Positions 42,064 to 51,003 are shown, numbered from the stretch's first letter. The stretch is 64,000 nt of DNA from Solibacteraceae bacterium (GCA_026984795.1 JALSRK010000028.1:124001-188000), one strand, 5' to 3'. Program-made: numbers and translations. Notes: generated by a model from the letters alone, not told the origin.

Positions 42064-44580
42064 ATGCTTTGCCGCTTCGCCGCCGTTGCCGCGCCCATTA
42101 CCCTTTGTGCTCTTGCCCCCGGCTGCGGAACGCGAACCTGGACCGGTTCACTTCCTGTCCTCGAGCGCGCTCCTCGCGCCGAGGAGCTCGCCGCCTACCC
42201 CGTCAGCGGCCGTCCGGCCGGCGTCAATCCCCCCGGCTTCTGCTGGACTCCCCATGACGAGGCGGCCAGCTACCGGTTGGAAGTAGCCGCGGCGGACTCT
42301 CCTCAACGTCTGGTGCTCCGGGCCGCCAATCTCTCTTCTACCGTTTTTCCGCCCGCGGAGCCTCTCCCGCCCGGCGACTACCTCTGGCAGGTCGTCTACG
42401 TCGGCTCCGACGGCGCCGACTATGGCGTCTCGCAAACCCGCCGGTTCTCTCTTCCGGAAGACGCCCCGGAATTGCCGATGCCCGACGTCGCCGCACTGGA
42501 ACGCCGCCTCGCCGGCGTGCGGCCGCGCCTCTTCCTCGCCGGAGACCGCCTGGAACGCATCCGCGAAGCGGTCAAACAAGGCCGCGCCCCGCTCTGGGAC
42601 TTCTTCATCGCCGCTGCCGATGACGCCCTCGAGGAACCCCTGTACCCGGAACCTGAAGGCTACCGTGGCGGCCGGTTCAATGTGGACGACTGGCGCCGCA
42701 TTTACCGTCCCGCCAAGATCGGCAGCGCTCACCTGGCGCGCCTCGCCCTCGCCTACCGGATTACCGGCGAGAGGAAATACCTCGAAGGCGCACGCCGCTG
42801 GATGCTCCACATCGCCTCCTGGGATCCGAAAGGCGTCATCAGCCACGACGTTCCCCAGATCGACGGCTCGGAAGGTAATGATGAAGGCTCCATGCCGGTG
42901 CTCGAGCGCATGGCCTTCGCCTGGGACTGGATCGGCCACGAGCTGACCCCCCAGGAGCGCGCCAAGGTCCTCGCCGTCATGGCCGAGCGCGGCAACCAGG
43001 TACTCCGGCTCTTGCACAAGCAGGACTTCCTCTCCCACCCGTTTTCCAACCACGAGGGCCGGGTGCTTGCCTTCCTCGGCAACGCCGGACTCTCGTTCCT
43101 TGGCGACATCCCCGAAGCCCGCGACTGGCTCGACTACGTGTTGCGCTGCTATCTGACGTCGTTTCCCGCCTGGGGCGGCGATGGTGGGGGCTGGGCCCAG
43201 GGCATCGGCTACTGGGGCGCTTACGTCTACTGGCTCAGCACTTTCGCTGAGTCCCTGCGGGATGTCACCGACACCGACATCCTGCGGCGGCCTTTCTACC
43301 GCAACAACGGTTATTTCCCGCTCTTCTTCCACCCGCCCTACGCGCCCATGGGCGCTTTCGGCGACGGCGGCGACGGCAAGCCCAGCCTCCACGAGAAGAT
43401 GCTCGTCGATTACTGGGCCGAGACGTTCCGCGATCCCCTGCTCAAGTGGCACGCCGCCTCGATCCGGGTGCCCGCCCCCCCGAAGCTCACCGATGCCGGC
43501 GAGAAGCGGCGATGGAATGAGTGGTTCCTCGAGGACGTGGTCTCCACCTGGCGCTCCGCCGATCCACCCGCCGTCGAGCCCCGGGCGCCCGATGGGAAAC
43601 CCGCCGCCCGGTTTCTTCCCAACATCGGCTGGGTGGCCATGCACTCGGCCCTCGGCGATGCGCAAAACGACGTCTGGGCGCTGTTCAAGTCCAGCCGTTT
43701 CGGCTCCTTCAGCCACAGCCACGGCGACCAGAACACTTTCCAACTCAACGCCTACGGCGAGGCGCTGGCGATCGACTCCGGCTACTACCCCTTCTACGGC
43801 AGCCCCCACCACGTGCTCTGGACCCGCCAGACGCGGGCCCACAACGGCATCCTCGTCAACGGCCGCGGCCAGCCGCCCTTCAGTTGGGACGCTTCGGGAA
43901 ACATCGAGTACTTCGAGGAAAAAGCCGGCGTCATGATCGCCCGGGGCCAGGCGGCGCAAGCCTATAACGTCCCCATGCGCCCCAGCACTCTCGAGCTGTG
44001 GCGCAAGCACCTCGAGGAGCCCGTGCCGCCGATGGACCCCAAGGTGGAGAGCTTCGAGCGCACCGTGGCCTTCGTCACCGCTGCGGCGCGGCCTTTCCTC
44101 GTCGTCTACGACCATCTCGAGACCGCCTCGCCGACGAGGTTTGACTGGCTTCTCCACGCCCTTGAAGGAATGGAACTCCACGGCTCCGCCGGGGCCGTTA
44201 CGATCCGCCGCGGCAAGGCCCGTTGCGCCGTGCGGCTGATTTCCACGGCCCCGTTGCGCTTCTCGCAGTTCGGCGGCTTCCCGGTCCCGCCCGAAGAGCG
44301 GGCCGCCGGCTCGCCGGACCAGTGGCACCTCACCGCCCGCACCCGGCAAGCGCGCGACGAAATAAAATTCCTGGCAGTTCTCGTCCCTTACCGCGCCGGC
44401 GAAAGTGAACCCGGAATCACCCGGCTCGAGGGCGATCGGTCCGCCGGGTTCCGCATCGATGACGTGGAAGTGGCCGCCTGGTGGGGGAGCGGCCCCACCG
44501 GGCCGATTTCTGTTGAGGGCCTGGAGGGCTCCGGGCGGCTACTGATTCGCACCGGCGCCGCTGTCGTCGCCTCCGAGTGA
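42064..44580 (+). CDS. Exported heparinase II/III-like (DUF4962) polysaccharide lyase family protein
   Basis: 838 residues from ATG 42064 with GGAGG 6 bases upstream. The leader ends in ALAPGC, a loose lipobox, so it may be a lipoprotein. The N-terminal beta domain (SGRPAGVNPPGFCWTPHDEA) and the alpha/alpha toroid (LARLALAYRITGERKYLEGA, GSEGNDEGSMPVLERMAFAW, GDGGGWAQGIGYWGAYVYWL) are DUF4962-like. The C-terminal beta sandwich has FGSFSHSHGDQNTFQLNAYG, the His-rich metal-site motif of heparinase II/III and alginate lyases, then IDSGYYPFYGSPHH. It probably cleaves an acidic polysaccharide; the substrate cannot be told. Confidence 0.88.
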   Translation: MLCRFAAVAAPITLCALAPGCGTRTWTGSLPVLERAPRAEELAAYPVSGRPAGVNPPGFCWTPHDEAASYRLEVAAADSPQRLVLRAANLSSTVFPPAEPLPPGDYLWQVVYVGSDGADYGVSQTRRFSLPEDAPELPMPDVAALERRLAGVRPRLFLAGDRLERIREAVKQGRAPLWDFFIAAADDALEEPLYPEPEGYRGGRFNVDDWRRIYRPAKIGSAHLARLALAYRITGERKYLEGARRWMLHIASWDPKGVISHDVPQIDGSEGNDEGSMPVLERMAFAWDWIGHELTPQERAKVLAVMAERGNQVLRLLHKQDFLSHPFSNHEGRVLAFLGNAGLSFLGDIPEARDWLDYVLRCYLTSFPAWGGDGGGWAQGIGYWGAYVYWLSTFAESLRDVTDTDILRRPFYRNNGYFPLFFHPPYAPMGAFGDGGDGKPSLHEKMLVDYWAETFRDPLLKWHAASIRVPAPPKLTDAGEKRRWNEWFLEDVVSTWRSADPPAVEPRAPDGKPAARFLPNIGWVAMHSALGDAQNDVWALFKSSRFGSFSHSHGDQNTFQLNAYGEALAIDSGYYPFYGSPHHVLWTRQTRAHNGILVNGRGQPPFSWDASGNIEYFEEKAGVMIARGQAAQAYNVPMRPSTLELWRKHLEEPVPPMDPKVESFERTVAFVTAAARPFLVVYDHLETASPTRFDWLLHALEGMELHGSAGAVTIRRGKARCAVRLISTAPLRFSQFGGFPVPPEERAAGSPDQWHLTARTRQARDEIKFLAVLVPYRAGESEPGITRLEGDRSAGFRIDDVEVAAWWGSGPTGPISVEGLEGSGRLLIRTGAAVVASE

Positions 44581-44625
44581 TCCGCGGCGTTGCGCCGCAC
44601 CACGTCGTGACCCGGCGAACCCGAT

Positions 44626-45285
44626 CTACGAGCAGCCCCGGCCGAGCTTCAACTTCTTCCGCGTAGCCGGCTTCTTCCGCGGCGTGGTCTTGGGCGGCGG
44701 AGGCGGAGCCGCTGCCGGGGCGGCGGAACCCTGCGGCTGCCCGGGGGCCCCCATGAAGTACGACCGGATCTGCTTCGCCCGCTGGTAGCCGGCCGGATCC
44801 TGGTCCTCGGACCACAGGCTCCGGGGCGTCATCACCTCGGCCCACCACGCGCTGATGCCGGCCTTCAGCGAATAGGCGTCATAGCCCTTCAGCGCCAACA
44901 GCAACTGCGCCTGCGCGGAGTGGCCCGCCCCCAGCCCGTAGACGACGATCTTCTTGCCGCGTTCCAGCCGCTTCAGCCCGGCCGCCGTAAACAGCTCGCT
45001 CATCGGAATGTTCACCGCCGTCGGAATGTGATAGTCATCGAACTTCCACGGCTCCCGGATGTCAACGAGCTGGAAATCGTCCCGTTTCTCGATCAGCCAT
45101 TGCGCCAGCTCGCCCGGGGTGACGTGGTCCTGCTGGGAGACGATCACTTCCGCAATCGATTCCGCGTTTATCGGCCCCGCGCCTGCGCCCGTCGCCAGCG
45201 TCGAGCCGAACGCCAGCACCACGCCCAGCAACAGCGCGGTTCCAGCCGCCACCTGCTTTCCGCTCAAACTCACATTGATCCTCAT
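44626..45285 (-). CDS. Exported rhodanese-like protein lacking the catalytic cysteine
   Basis: 219 residues with an N-terminal signal or anchor (VAAGTALLLGVVLAFGSTLA) and one rhodanese domain: DDFQLVDIREPWKFDDYHIP, TAVNIPMSELF and LLALKGYDAYSLKAGISAWW. In active rhodaneses the loop after VVY starts with cysteine; here it is VVYGLGAGHSAQA with G117, so sulfurtransfer by the usual mechanism is impossible. The C-terminus is Ala/Pro-rich then strongly basic (PRKKPATRKKLKLGRGCS). Its ATG overlaps the YeeE gene stop by 4 bases and it is last in the five-gene redox operon, so a role in binding a sulfur species or scaffolding the complex in the periplasm is plausible. Confidence 0.88.
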   Translation of the reverse strand: MRINVSLSGKQVAAGTALLLGVVLAFGSTLATGAGAGPINAESIAEVIVSQQDHVTPGELAQWLIEKRDDFQLVDIREPWKFDDYHIPTAVNIPMSELFTAAGLKRLERGKKIVVYGLGAGHSAQAQLLLALKGYDAYSLKAGISAWWAEVMTPRSLWSEDQDPAGYQRAKQIRSYFMGAPGQPQGSAAPAAAPPPPPKTTPRKKPATRKKLKLGRGCS

Positions 45286-45902
45286 TCGTTGCCCTCCCCC
45301 GTCGATTTCCCATAGGTCTTGGCGAACAGGTCCCATTCGCCTTCGCTCTTTTCCGCTACCCAGAACGCTCCGACCGCCATCGCCACGACGGCGAGGATCA
45401 CGATCCCCACGTTCAAGTCCAACCACTCCGGCAGAGTCAGTGTTCCGAGCGAACCGGAAACGTAGAACTCCTCCACCGCCGGATACAGCAGCCCGAACAC
45501 CACCCCTCCGGCGACGATTCCGGCAAGGAAGAACAAGGCGTCCAGGCGACCGACCACGGCCGCCACCACCGAAGTCCCTGGGCAGTAGCCGCCCATGATG
45601 AAGCCGGTCCCCAGCAGTAGCCCGCCGAGGAGCTGCGGCCAAACGTAAGTCGGCGGGATGTATACGAGACTCATGTCGATCCACCCCAGCGCCGACAAAT
45701 AGCCCAGGCCCAACATCGCCGTAACAATGGCGGTGAACATCACCTTCAGCACGGACCAGTCCCGGAAGTAGAACTGCCCCGTCAGCTTGCGCGCCGAAGA
45801 GAACCCGGCTCTTTCCAGGAAGAAGCCGAAGAAAAACCCAATCACCACCGCCAGCGTCAAGTAGACGCCGAGAGAGAACGATTCAAAGTAAGGAGCGTTC
45901 AC
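45282..45902 (-). CDS. YeeE/YedE-family transporter half (second half)
   Basis: 206 residues with about five membrane helices. YeeE/YedE proteins carry thiosulfate or other sulfur compounds inward and contain conserved cysteines in short helices. Seen here: GFFFGFFLERAGFSSARKLT, GLLLGTGFIMGGYCPGTSVV (CPGT motif) and AAVVGRLDALFFLAGIVAGG. The GTG start at 45902 overlaps the upstream stop (GTGA). The partner half is the C-terminal part of the preceding protein. Canonical YeeE is one chain with two such halves, so the transporter appears to be split between two genes. Confidence 0.88.
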   Translation of the reverse strand: MNAPYFESFSLGVYLTLAVVIGFFFGFFLERAGFSSARKLTGQFYFRDWSVLKVMFTAIVTAMLGLGYLSALGWIDMSLVYIPPTYVWPQLLGGLLLGTGFIMGGYCPGTSVVAAVVGRLDALFFLAGIVAGGVVFGLLYPAVEEFYVSGSLGTLTLPEWLDLNVGIVILAVVAMAVGAFWVAEKSEGEWDLFAKTYGKSTGEGNE

Positions 45903-47356
45903 GTCCAATCCCTCCTCAGCAGATACGCACCGGCGAAACCGGCGGCGAAGACCGCCATCATGAAAATCCACGAGCCCGCAGCCAGCACGGCGCCGCCGCT
46001 CAGCGCCTGCCCGCTCGTACACCCGCGCGCAAAGCGCGCGCCGATGGCCGAGAGCATCCCGCCGGTGAACGCCAGCGCGTAACGCCGCCGGTTGGAAATC
46101 CGCGGACCTTTCTCGACCATCACCTTCAGCCGGCCTCCCAGCCAGCCGGATACGAAGCCGCCGATCATCACGCCGATCACTTCAAACACCACGAAGTTCA
46201 CCAGCGGGGACTGCCCTTCGCCGAGATAGCGGCCCCAGAACGGACTGGCGGCGGCCTGTTCGGGAGCTACTGCGCCCAGCAAGGCCGCTGTCCACCGCAC
46301 AAAGGCGCTCGACGCCCCCAGTCCTTCGCCCATCAGAATGAAGCTCGCCAGCAGCGTCAGCCCCAGGCCGAATCCGGCCGCATAAGGCGGCCAGTCGTTC
46401 GGACTCCGCAGCGCCCGGCGAAGCCAGGACCCGCGCTCGGCCGCCGGCCGCTCCTGGGCTGAAGCAAGCGGCTCAGTAGGCTCAGTAAAGGTTGTGTTGC
46501 GTTCCTCACTTGTCGCCATTTCATCTCCTGTTGCCGTCGCCCCGGCTCCAGCTTCTCCGTTCGTTCTGGCCCACGCCAGTTCCAACTTCCGCCTCCACTT
46601 CAGTTCCTCCAGCTTGTACTCGCGCCACCACTTGAAGTGGTGCCGGTAGGCGAACAACTCATTCACTTTGCCGGTGAACATGGAAAAGAACGCCGGCTTT
46701 TCCTCAGGGAATACGGCGGCCATGTAGACATGGACCATCAGCCCGGAAACGATCAGGCCCACCGCCGTGAAGTGCGCCACGATGGCCGCCCGGATCCACT
46801 CGGGGCTTCCCCAGTGGAAGGTCATCATCAACCCGGTGATCATGATCACGGGCACGAGCGAGTAGACAGCCAGGGCGAATAGCTTCTGGCCCGCATTGTA
46901 GTTGCTCTGCGGGGGAAGCGGTTCGTCGCTGCGCCCGAGCAGCCGCAGGGCGCGGACCATCAGCCAGCGGATGTCATCCCTGTCCAGCGCGATCTCCTTG
47001 CGGTAGACCTGCCGCAGCAGGTAAGTCCGGAAGCCGAACGTCCCGTAGATCGCGAAGACGAAGATCCAGGCCAGGCCCACCGCTATGTGAAAGTGGAGCA
47101 GGTTGGACCGCGTCCCGAACAGCGTCTCGACCATCCGGATGTACCATTCCGGCGCGAAGCGGAACTCGGGCGAAGAGATGAGCGCCGCGCCCGTGGCCAC
47201 CTCCAGGAACCAGACGGTGGCGTTGAACCAGTGAAGCAGGATGATGGCCACATGATGTTTCTTGATCTGCTTCTGCGCCATCGCCTCGGCCTGCTGCGGG
47301 CTCAGCGGGACGGGCTTCTCAGGGATCTCCGGAAACTTCGCCGTTTCTGTCGCCAT
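45899..47356 (-). CDS. Fusion of formate-dehydrogenase-gamma-type cytochrome b with a YeeE/YedE half
   Basis: 485 residues. Residues about 30-240 form a four-helix di-heme cytochrome b of the FdnI/FdoI type, with likely heme histidines in KKHHVAIILLHWFNATVWFL, NLLHFHIAVGLAWIFVFAIY and IVAHFTAVGLIVSGLMVHVY; the C-terminal part (FTGKVNELFAYRHHFKWWRE) is typical of that subunit. A linker of about 50 residues follows. Residues about 325-480 are a YeeE/YedE half with GGFVSGWLGGRLKVMVEKGP and IGARFARGCTSGQALSGGAV (GC-x-SG motif). It should pass electrons between the membrane quinone pool and the ferredoxin subunit while forming half of a sulfur-compound transporter. Gene spacing is 3 bases upstream and a 4-base overlap downstream. 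Confidence 0.87.
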   Translation of the reverse strand: MATETAKFPEIPEKPVPLSPQQAEAMAQKQIKKHHVAIILLHWFNATVWFLEVATGAALISSPEFRFAPEWYIRMVETLFGTRSNLLHFHIAVGLAWIFVFAIYGTFGFRTYLLRQVYRKEIALDRDDIRWLMVRALRLLGRSDEPLPPQSNYNAGQKLFALAVYSLVPVIMITGLMMTFHWGSPEWIRAAIVAHFTAVGLIVSGLMVHVYMAAVFPEEKPAFFSMFTGKVNELFAYRHHFKWWREYKLEELKWRRKLELAWARTNGEAGAGATATGDEMATSEERNTTFTEPTEPLASAQERPAAERGSWLRRALRSPNDWPPYAAGFGLGLTLLASFILMGEGLGASSAFVRWTAALLGAVAPEQAAASPFWGRYLGEGQSPLVNFVVFEVIGVMIGGFVSGWLGGRLKVMVEKGPRISNRRRYALAFTGGMLSAIGARFARGCTSGQALSGGAVLAAGSWIFMMAVFAAGFAGAYLLRRDWT

Positions 47357-47359
47357 GGC

Positions 47360-48091
47360 CTAATCCTCGAACTGTTCCTCGCCGTGCCAGAGCTGGTAGA
47401 AGAACGCCACCGCCTGGCCCAGGAACGTGGCGCCGACAGCCGCGAACACCAGCGGTTTCACCACCTTGCTCCACCAGTCGCCGGCTTTCGGCATACGTGG
47501 CTCCCGCGGGGCGAACCTCGCCGCGACCAGCTCCAGTTGCTGTTCTGTTCCCAGGTAATACACGTTCGGCCCGACCGCTACCTCATCGGTTTCGAGCCTC
47601 TTGGCTCCACGGTCATACACCAGCCGGAAGACTTCGCTCGAGCGGTCTTCGAGGTCGCCGAAGAACTTCGCGTGGGCCGTGCACGTCTCCACGCACGCGG
47701 GCAGTTCTCCCCGCTGGAGCCGGGCGCTGCAGAAATCGCACTTGTCCACCTTGTTCGTGACCGGGTCGATGTGGCGGGCGTCGTACGGGCAGGCTTCGAC
47801 GCAGAAGCCGCACCCGATACAGAGATCCTTGTCCACCGCGACGATGCCGTCGGTTCCCTGGAATGTCGCCCCGGTCGGGCAGGGCTTCACACACGGCGGG
47901 TCGTCGCAATGGTTGCACTGGGAAACGAAGACGCTCTCCATCACGTTCGGGAACTTGCCGATGGCCCCGGTGGAAGCGACTTTCGTGCGCGCGAAGCCGG
48001 GCGGCACGTTCCATTCCACGTTGCAGGCCACCGTGCAGGCGTGGCAGGCGACGCACTTCTTCAGATCGATCACCATTGCGTAGCGCGCCAT
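47360..48091 (-). CDS. Four-cluster 4Fe-4S ferredoxin subunit with C-terminal membrane helix
   Basis: 243 residues of the DmsB/PsrB/FdnH type. Cysteine groups are CVACHACTVACN (C13-C23), CNHCDDPPCVKPCPTGA, CIGCGFCVEACPYDARH and CDFCSARLQRGELPACVETC, enough for four 4Fe-4S clusters. A C-terminal membrane helix (VVKPLVFAAVGATFLGQAVA) resembles FdnH and HybA and would hold the subunit on the periplasmic face next to the cytochrome b. It should wire the molybdenum subunit to the heme subunit. The ATG shares one base with the stop of the catalytic gene, and its stop is 3 bases from the cytochrome gene. Confidence 0.94.
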   Translation of the reverse strand: MARYAMVIDLKKCVACHACTVACNVEWNVPPGFARTKVASTGAIGKFPNVMESVFVSQCNHCDDPPCVKPCPTGATFQGTDGIVAVDKDLCIGCGFCVEACPYDARHIDPVTNKVDKCDFCSARLQRGELPACVETCTAHAKFFGDLEDRSSEVFRLVYDRGAKRLETDEVAVGPNVYYLGTEQQLELVAARFAPREPRMPKAGDWWSKVVKPLVFAAVGATFLGQAVAFFYQLWHGEEQFED

Positions 48092-50304
48092 CAGCCGGCC
48101 TCCTCTCCACTCAGCAGGCGGACGAAGTTCACCCGCATGCCGGTACCGCCCATCATCGGATCGATCTTGACCCGCGTCATGAGCCCGGCGTCGGAAGCCC
48201 CCTTGCCATACGCCAGATGCAGCTTCGGGGAGCGATGCCCGAAGCCGTGGACCATGTAGGCGCAGTCCGGCCGGATTCCCGGCGTAACCCGGAGCCGGAC
48301 GGCGTTCGTCTGCACGCCGTCGGAGTTCTCCAGCACCACCATCTGCCCGTCGGCCAGCGACAGCGCCCGGGCCGCCTCGTCATTGACCCATACTTCGTTC
48401 TCGTCCATCAGCCCGTCCAGGATCGCGTTGTTCTCGCTGCGGGCGAACGAGTGCACCGGCGCCCGTCCGTAGATGAGCCGGAACCAGCCCGGCGGTGGAT
48501 CTTCGACCGGCGTGTACCGCGGCAACGGGTCGAACCCGTACTCTTCAGCCAGCGTCGAGTAGAGCTCGATCTTGCCGCTGGGCGTCGGAAACAGCGGGCC
48601 GTCCTCCGGACGCCGGTTCTCCAGGTACGGGCGCCCCGGGAACTTCACCGCCCCGCGCGCCCGCAGCGCCGCCGGGTTCACGCCCAGCGGCTTCACCAGC
48701 ATCTCCAGGTGCTCTTCCGGCGTTTCCCACGGAAGATACGCCTTGAGCCCCAGCCGCTTCGCCAGCTCCTTGGCGATCCACCAGCCCGGCCGGGACTCGT
48801 ACATCGGTTTCACGGCCGGGAACCGCACGGCGAGGAACGGCTCTTTGGCCGTCACCACCACGTGCGGCATGTCGTAGCGCTCCAGATAGGTGGCCTCCGG
48901 AAGTACCAGGTCGGCGTAGAGCGTCTGCTCCACCGGAAGCACGTCCACCACCGCCAGCAGGTCCAGCTTGTCGATCGCTTGCAGCGTCTTTTCGCGCTGG
49001 GGGATGCTTTCGAGCACGTTCTGCCCATATACGATCCAGCCTTTGATCGGGTACGGCTGCCCCGTAAGCGTGGCGTCGATGAGCCCGTTCGTCACTCCTT
49101 GTTCCTCGGAAGCGAACGGGTATTTGTCGCCGGCGCCGTCGGCCCGGCCTCTTTCCGATTCCGGCATCGGCGGCGTCGGGATCTTGCCCGTCGAGATCGG
49201 TGTCGGCAGGAAGATTCCTCCCTTGCGCCCCCACGCCCCCAGCAGGGCCGTCACGATGGCCATGGCCCGCGCCCGCTGGGAATCGTCCCCGTACCAGGTG
49301 ACGTGCCGTCCCGGGTGCAGCGCCACCGCCGGCTTCGCCTCCGCCATCGCCCGCGCCGTCGCCCGGATCTTCGCCGCCGGGATCTCGGTGATCGGCTCGG
49401 CCCACTCCGGCGTCAACCCCTGGACGTGCCGCGCCAGCCGGTCGAATCCCGTCGCATACCGCCGGATGTAGTCCCGGTCATAGGCGCCGTCGGAGATCAA
49501 CACGTTCATCCATGCCAGAAGCAGCGCGATATCTGTGCCCGGCCGGATCGGCAGCCACCAGTCGGCTTTGGCCGCGGCAGTGGACAGGCGCGGATCGACG
49601 ACGATCAGCTTCGCCCCCCGCCCCAGCGCTCCGGCGAACTGCGTGATCTGGCTCGTGAAGACGTTCTCGCCGATGTGCGTGCCGATCAGCACGATCAGCC
49701 GCGTCTCGTCGAAGTCCACCGGCTCGGGTGAGCCGAGCCCTTGCCCGAAGGTCAGGGCGTAGCCGACCTCCCGCGGTCCCCGGCACTGGGCGAACGCCGG
49801 TTCGGCATGATTCGGCGTCCCGTAGGCCTCCATCACGATCCGGAAGAATGCCGAGGCGACCCCGTGCGGGAAGAACGCTACGGCCTCCGGACCGTGTTTC
49901 GCTTTGATCTCCTGCAGCCGTTCGGCCAGGTAGTCCAGCGCCGTTTCCCAGCTCACCCGCCGGAACTTGCCTTCTCCCCGGGCCCCGGTGCGCAGCATCG
50001 GGTATTTCAGCCGGTCCGGATCGTAAGTCAGCCCGATGCCGGCGTTGCCCCGGGCGCAGAGGCGGCCTTTGGTGAGCGGATGGTCCGGGTTGCCCTCGAT
50101 GCGGACCACCTTGCCGTTTTCCACCTCGGCGAGAATACCGCAACGCCAGAAGCACATCTCGCAGTTCGAGGCGATGGTGTGGACCGGGGTGACGCCGTGA
50201 TGGCCCGGCGGCGCCGGTCCTTCACCCGGCGCGCCTCTTGCGGCGCCGGCCATCGTGCCTGCCACCGCCGCTGAACGCAGGAAGTCGCGGCGCGTTCCGC
50301 CCAT
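48091..50304 (-). CDS. Tat-exported molybdopterin-guanine-dinucleotide oxidoreductase, PsrA/PhsA-like
   Basis: 737 residues. The N-terminus TRRDFLRSAAVAGTMAGAA is a twin-arginine signal. The 4Fe-4S site is C48-x2-C51-x3-C55-x27-C83 (NCEMCFWRCGI, GRLCARGN). The likely Mo/W ligand is C174 in FAQCRGPREVGYALTFG. Cofactor-binding stretches include IVLIGTHIGENVFTSQITQF, LIVVDPRLSTAAAKADWWLP and AYMVHGFGHRSPKLHLAYGK. It is of the DMSO-reductase family, nearer in size and layout to polysulfide, thiosulfate and related sulfur-redox enzymes than to formate dehydrogenase. Physiological direction and substrate are unknown; the linked YeeE and rhodanese genes favour a sulfur compound. AGGAGG lies 4-5 bases before ATG. 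Confidence 0.92.
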   Translation of the reverse strand: MGGTRRDFLRSAAVAGTMAGAARGAPGEGPAPPGHHGVTPVHTIASNCEMCFWRCGILAEVENGKVVRIEGNPDHPLTKGRLCARGNAGIGLTYDPDRLKYPMLRTGARGEGKFRRVSWETALDYLAERLQEIKAKHGPEAVAFFPHGVASAFFRIVMEAYGTPNHAEPAFAQCRGPREVGYALTFGQGLGSPEPVDFDETRLIVLIGTHIGENVFTSQITQFAGALGRGAKLIVVDPRLSTAAAKADWWLPIRPGTDIALLLAWMNVLISDGAYDRDYIRRYATGFDRLARHVQGLTPEWAEPITEIPAAKIRATARAMAEAKPAVALHPGRHVTWYGDDSQRARAMAIVTALLGAWGRKGGIFLPTPISTGKIPTPPMPESERGRADGAGDKYPFASEEQGVTNGLIDATLTGQPYPIKGWIVYGQNVLESIPQREKTLQAIDKLDLLAVVDVLPVEQTLYADLVLPEATYLERYDMPHVVVTAKEPFLAVRFPAVKPMYESRPGWWIAKELAKRLGLKAYLPWETPEEHLEMLVKPLGVNPAALRARGAVKFPGRPYLENRRPEDGPLFPTPSGKIELYSTLAEEYGFDPLPRYTPVEDPPPGWFRLIYGRAPVHSFARSENNAILDGLMDENEVWVNDEAARALSLADGQMVVLENSDGVQTNAVRLRVTPGIRPDCAYMVHGFGHRSPKLHLAYGKGASDAGLMTRVKIDPMMGGTGMRVNFVRLLSGEEAG

Positions 50305-50988
50305 GTTCCTCCTTTCCCGTCAGCCGCCGGAGAGCGGGCCTCTCCAGCGTGACGCGCCGGCCGCCGAGAGCCGGTTGTGCCGTTATACCGGATATGGCTA
50401 TCCGGATTCCGCGGCCGGGTCCATTGCCTTCGTGATCCCCGGCCCGCCTGCCGCCTGCGCCGGCAAAGCTCTCCGGCTGTTGAACTGATGCTCCATCGAC
50501 CCGTTCCGATGCTCTTCAACAAGCGGCTTTGGCCTTCGTTGCTACCAAGCCAAATCCGGCATGACGGTCTCAAATGTTCAGGATTCGGTCACCCGGCGAA
50601 GGTGACACTTTTCCGGGCCTGCTCCTCATCTTCAATTGCGGACGGCTCTGCGGCTCGGTCTCGTGGTAATGCCGGGATTCCTCGGGCTTCACTTAGCCCC
50701 GGCGCCCTGCAGCGGGAAAGGACGCGGCGGCGTCGGGAAGGCCGGAGACGGGCTCGCCGTCGTGCGTGTCAATTCGCCGGTCACCGGCCGCTGCACGGGC
50801 CGATCCCTCTGTGTTCCAGCCGTTTGCCCCCGGCCGGGACCGTTCGGGGAGCGATTCCGTGCTACAACCTGACGTGGGGCCGCGAGACGTCGGCTCTCGG
50901 AAACGGTCGATCTCCATGGCGGATCCGATGACAGTGCGGCGGGGTCTCGGGCGCCGCCCGGAGGGCCCGCTGTCTTCGCCTTTTTTTC

Positions 50989-51003
50989 GCAGTAACTTAC
51001 TGC
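50989..51003. promoter_or_regulatory. Perfect 15-base palindrome GCAGTAACTTACTGC
   Basis: Two 7-base arms flank a single central base, immediately after a run of seven T. Such short, tight symmetry in an AT-richer stretch of non-coding DNA suggests a dimeric regulator site. It is about 690 bases from the start of the molybdenum-enzyme operon and about 170 bases from the end of the SDR gene, so its target is unclear. Confidence 0.35.

Noticed and set aside
42064-44580. Specific heparin lyase
   Set aside because: Only the general DUF4962/heparinase II-III architecture is visible; substrate specificity cannot be read.
48091-50304. Formate dehydrogenase catalytic subunit
   Set aside because: The cytochrome and ferredoxin resemble FdnHI, but the catalytic protein is much shorter than FdnG, and its Cys174 context and linked sulfur genes do not fit.
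50588-50612. Hairpin GTCACC/GGTGAC followed by ACTTTT as a terminator
   Set aside because: No plus-strand gene ends nearby, the stem is short and the T-run is only four bases.
50377-50931. Plus-strand 184-codon open frame in the long intergenic region
   Set aside because: No ribosome site, no family resemblance, and a composition like random GC-rich DNA.
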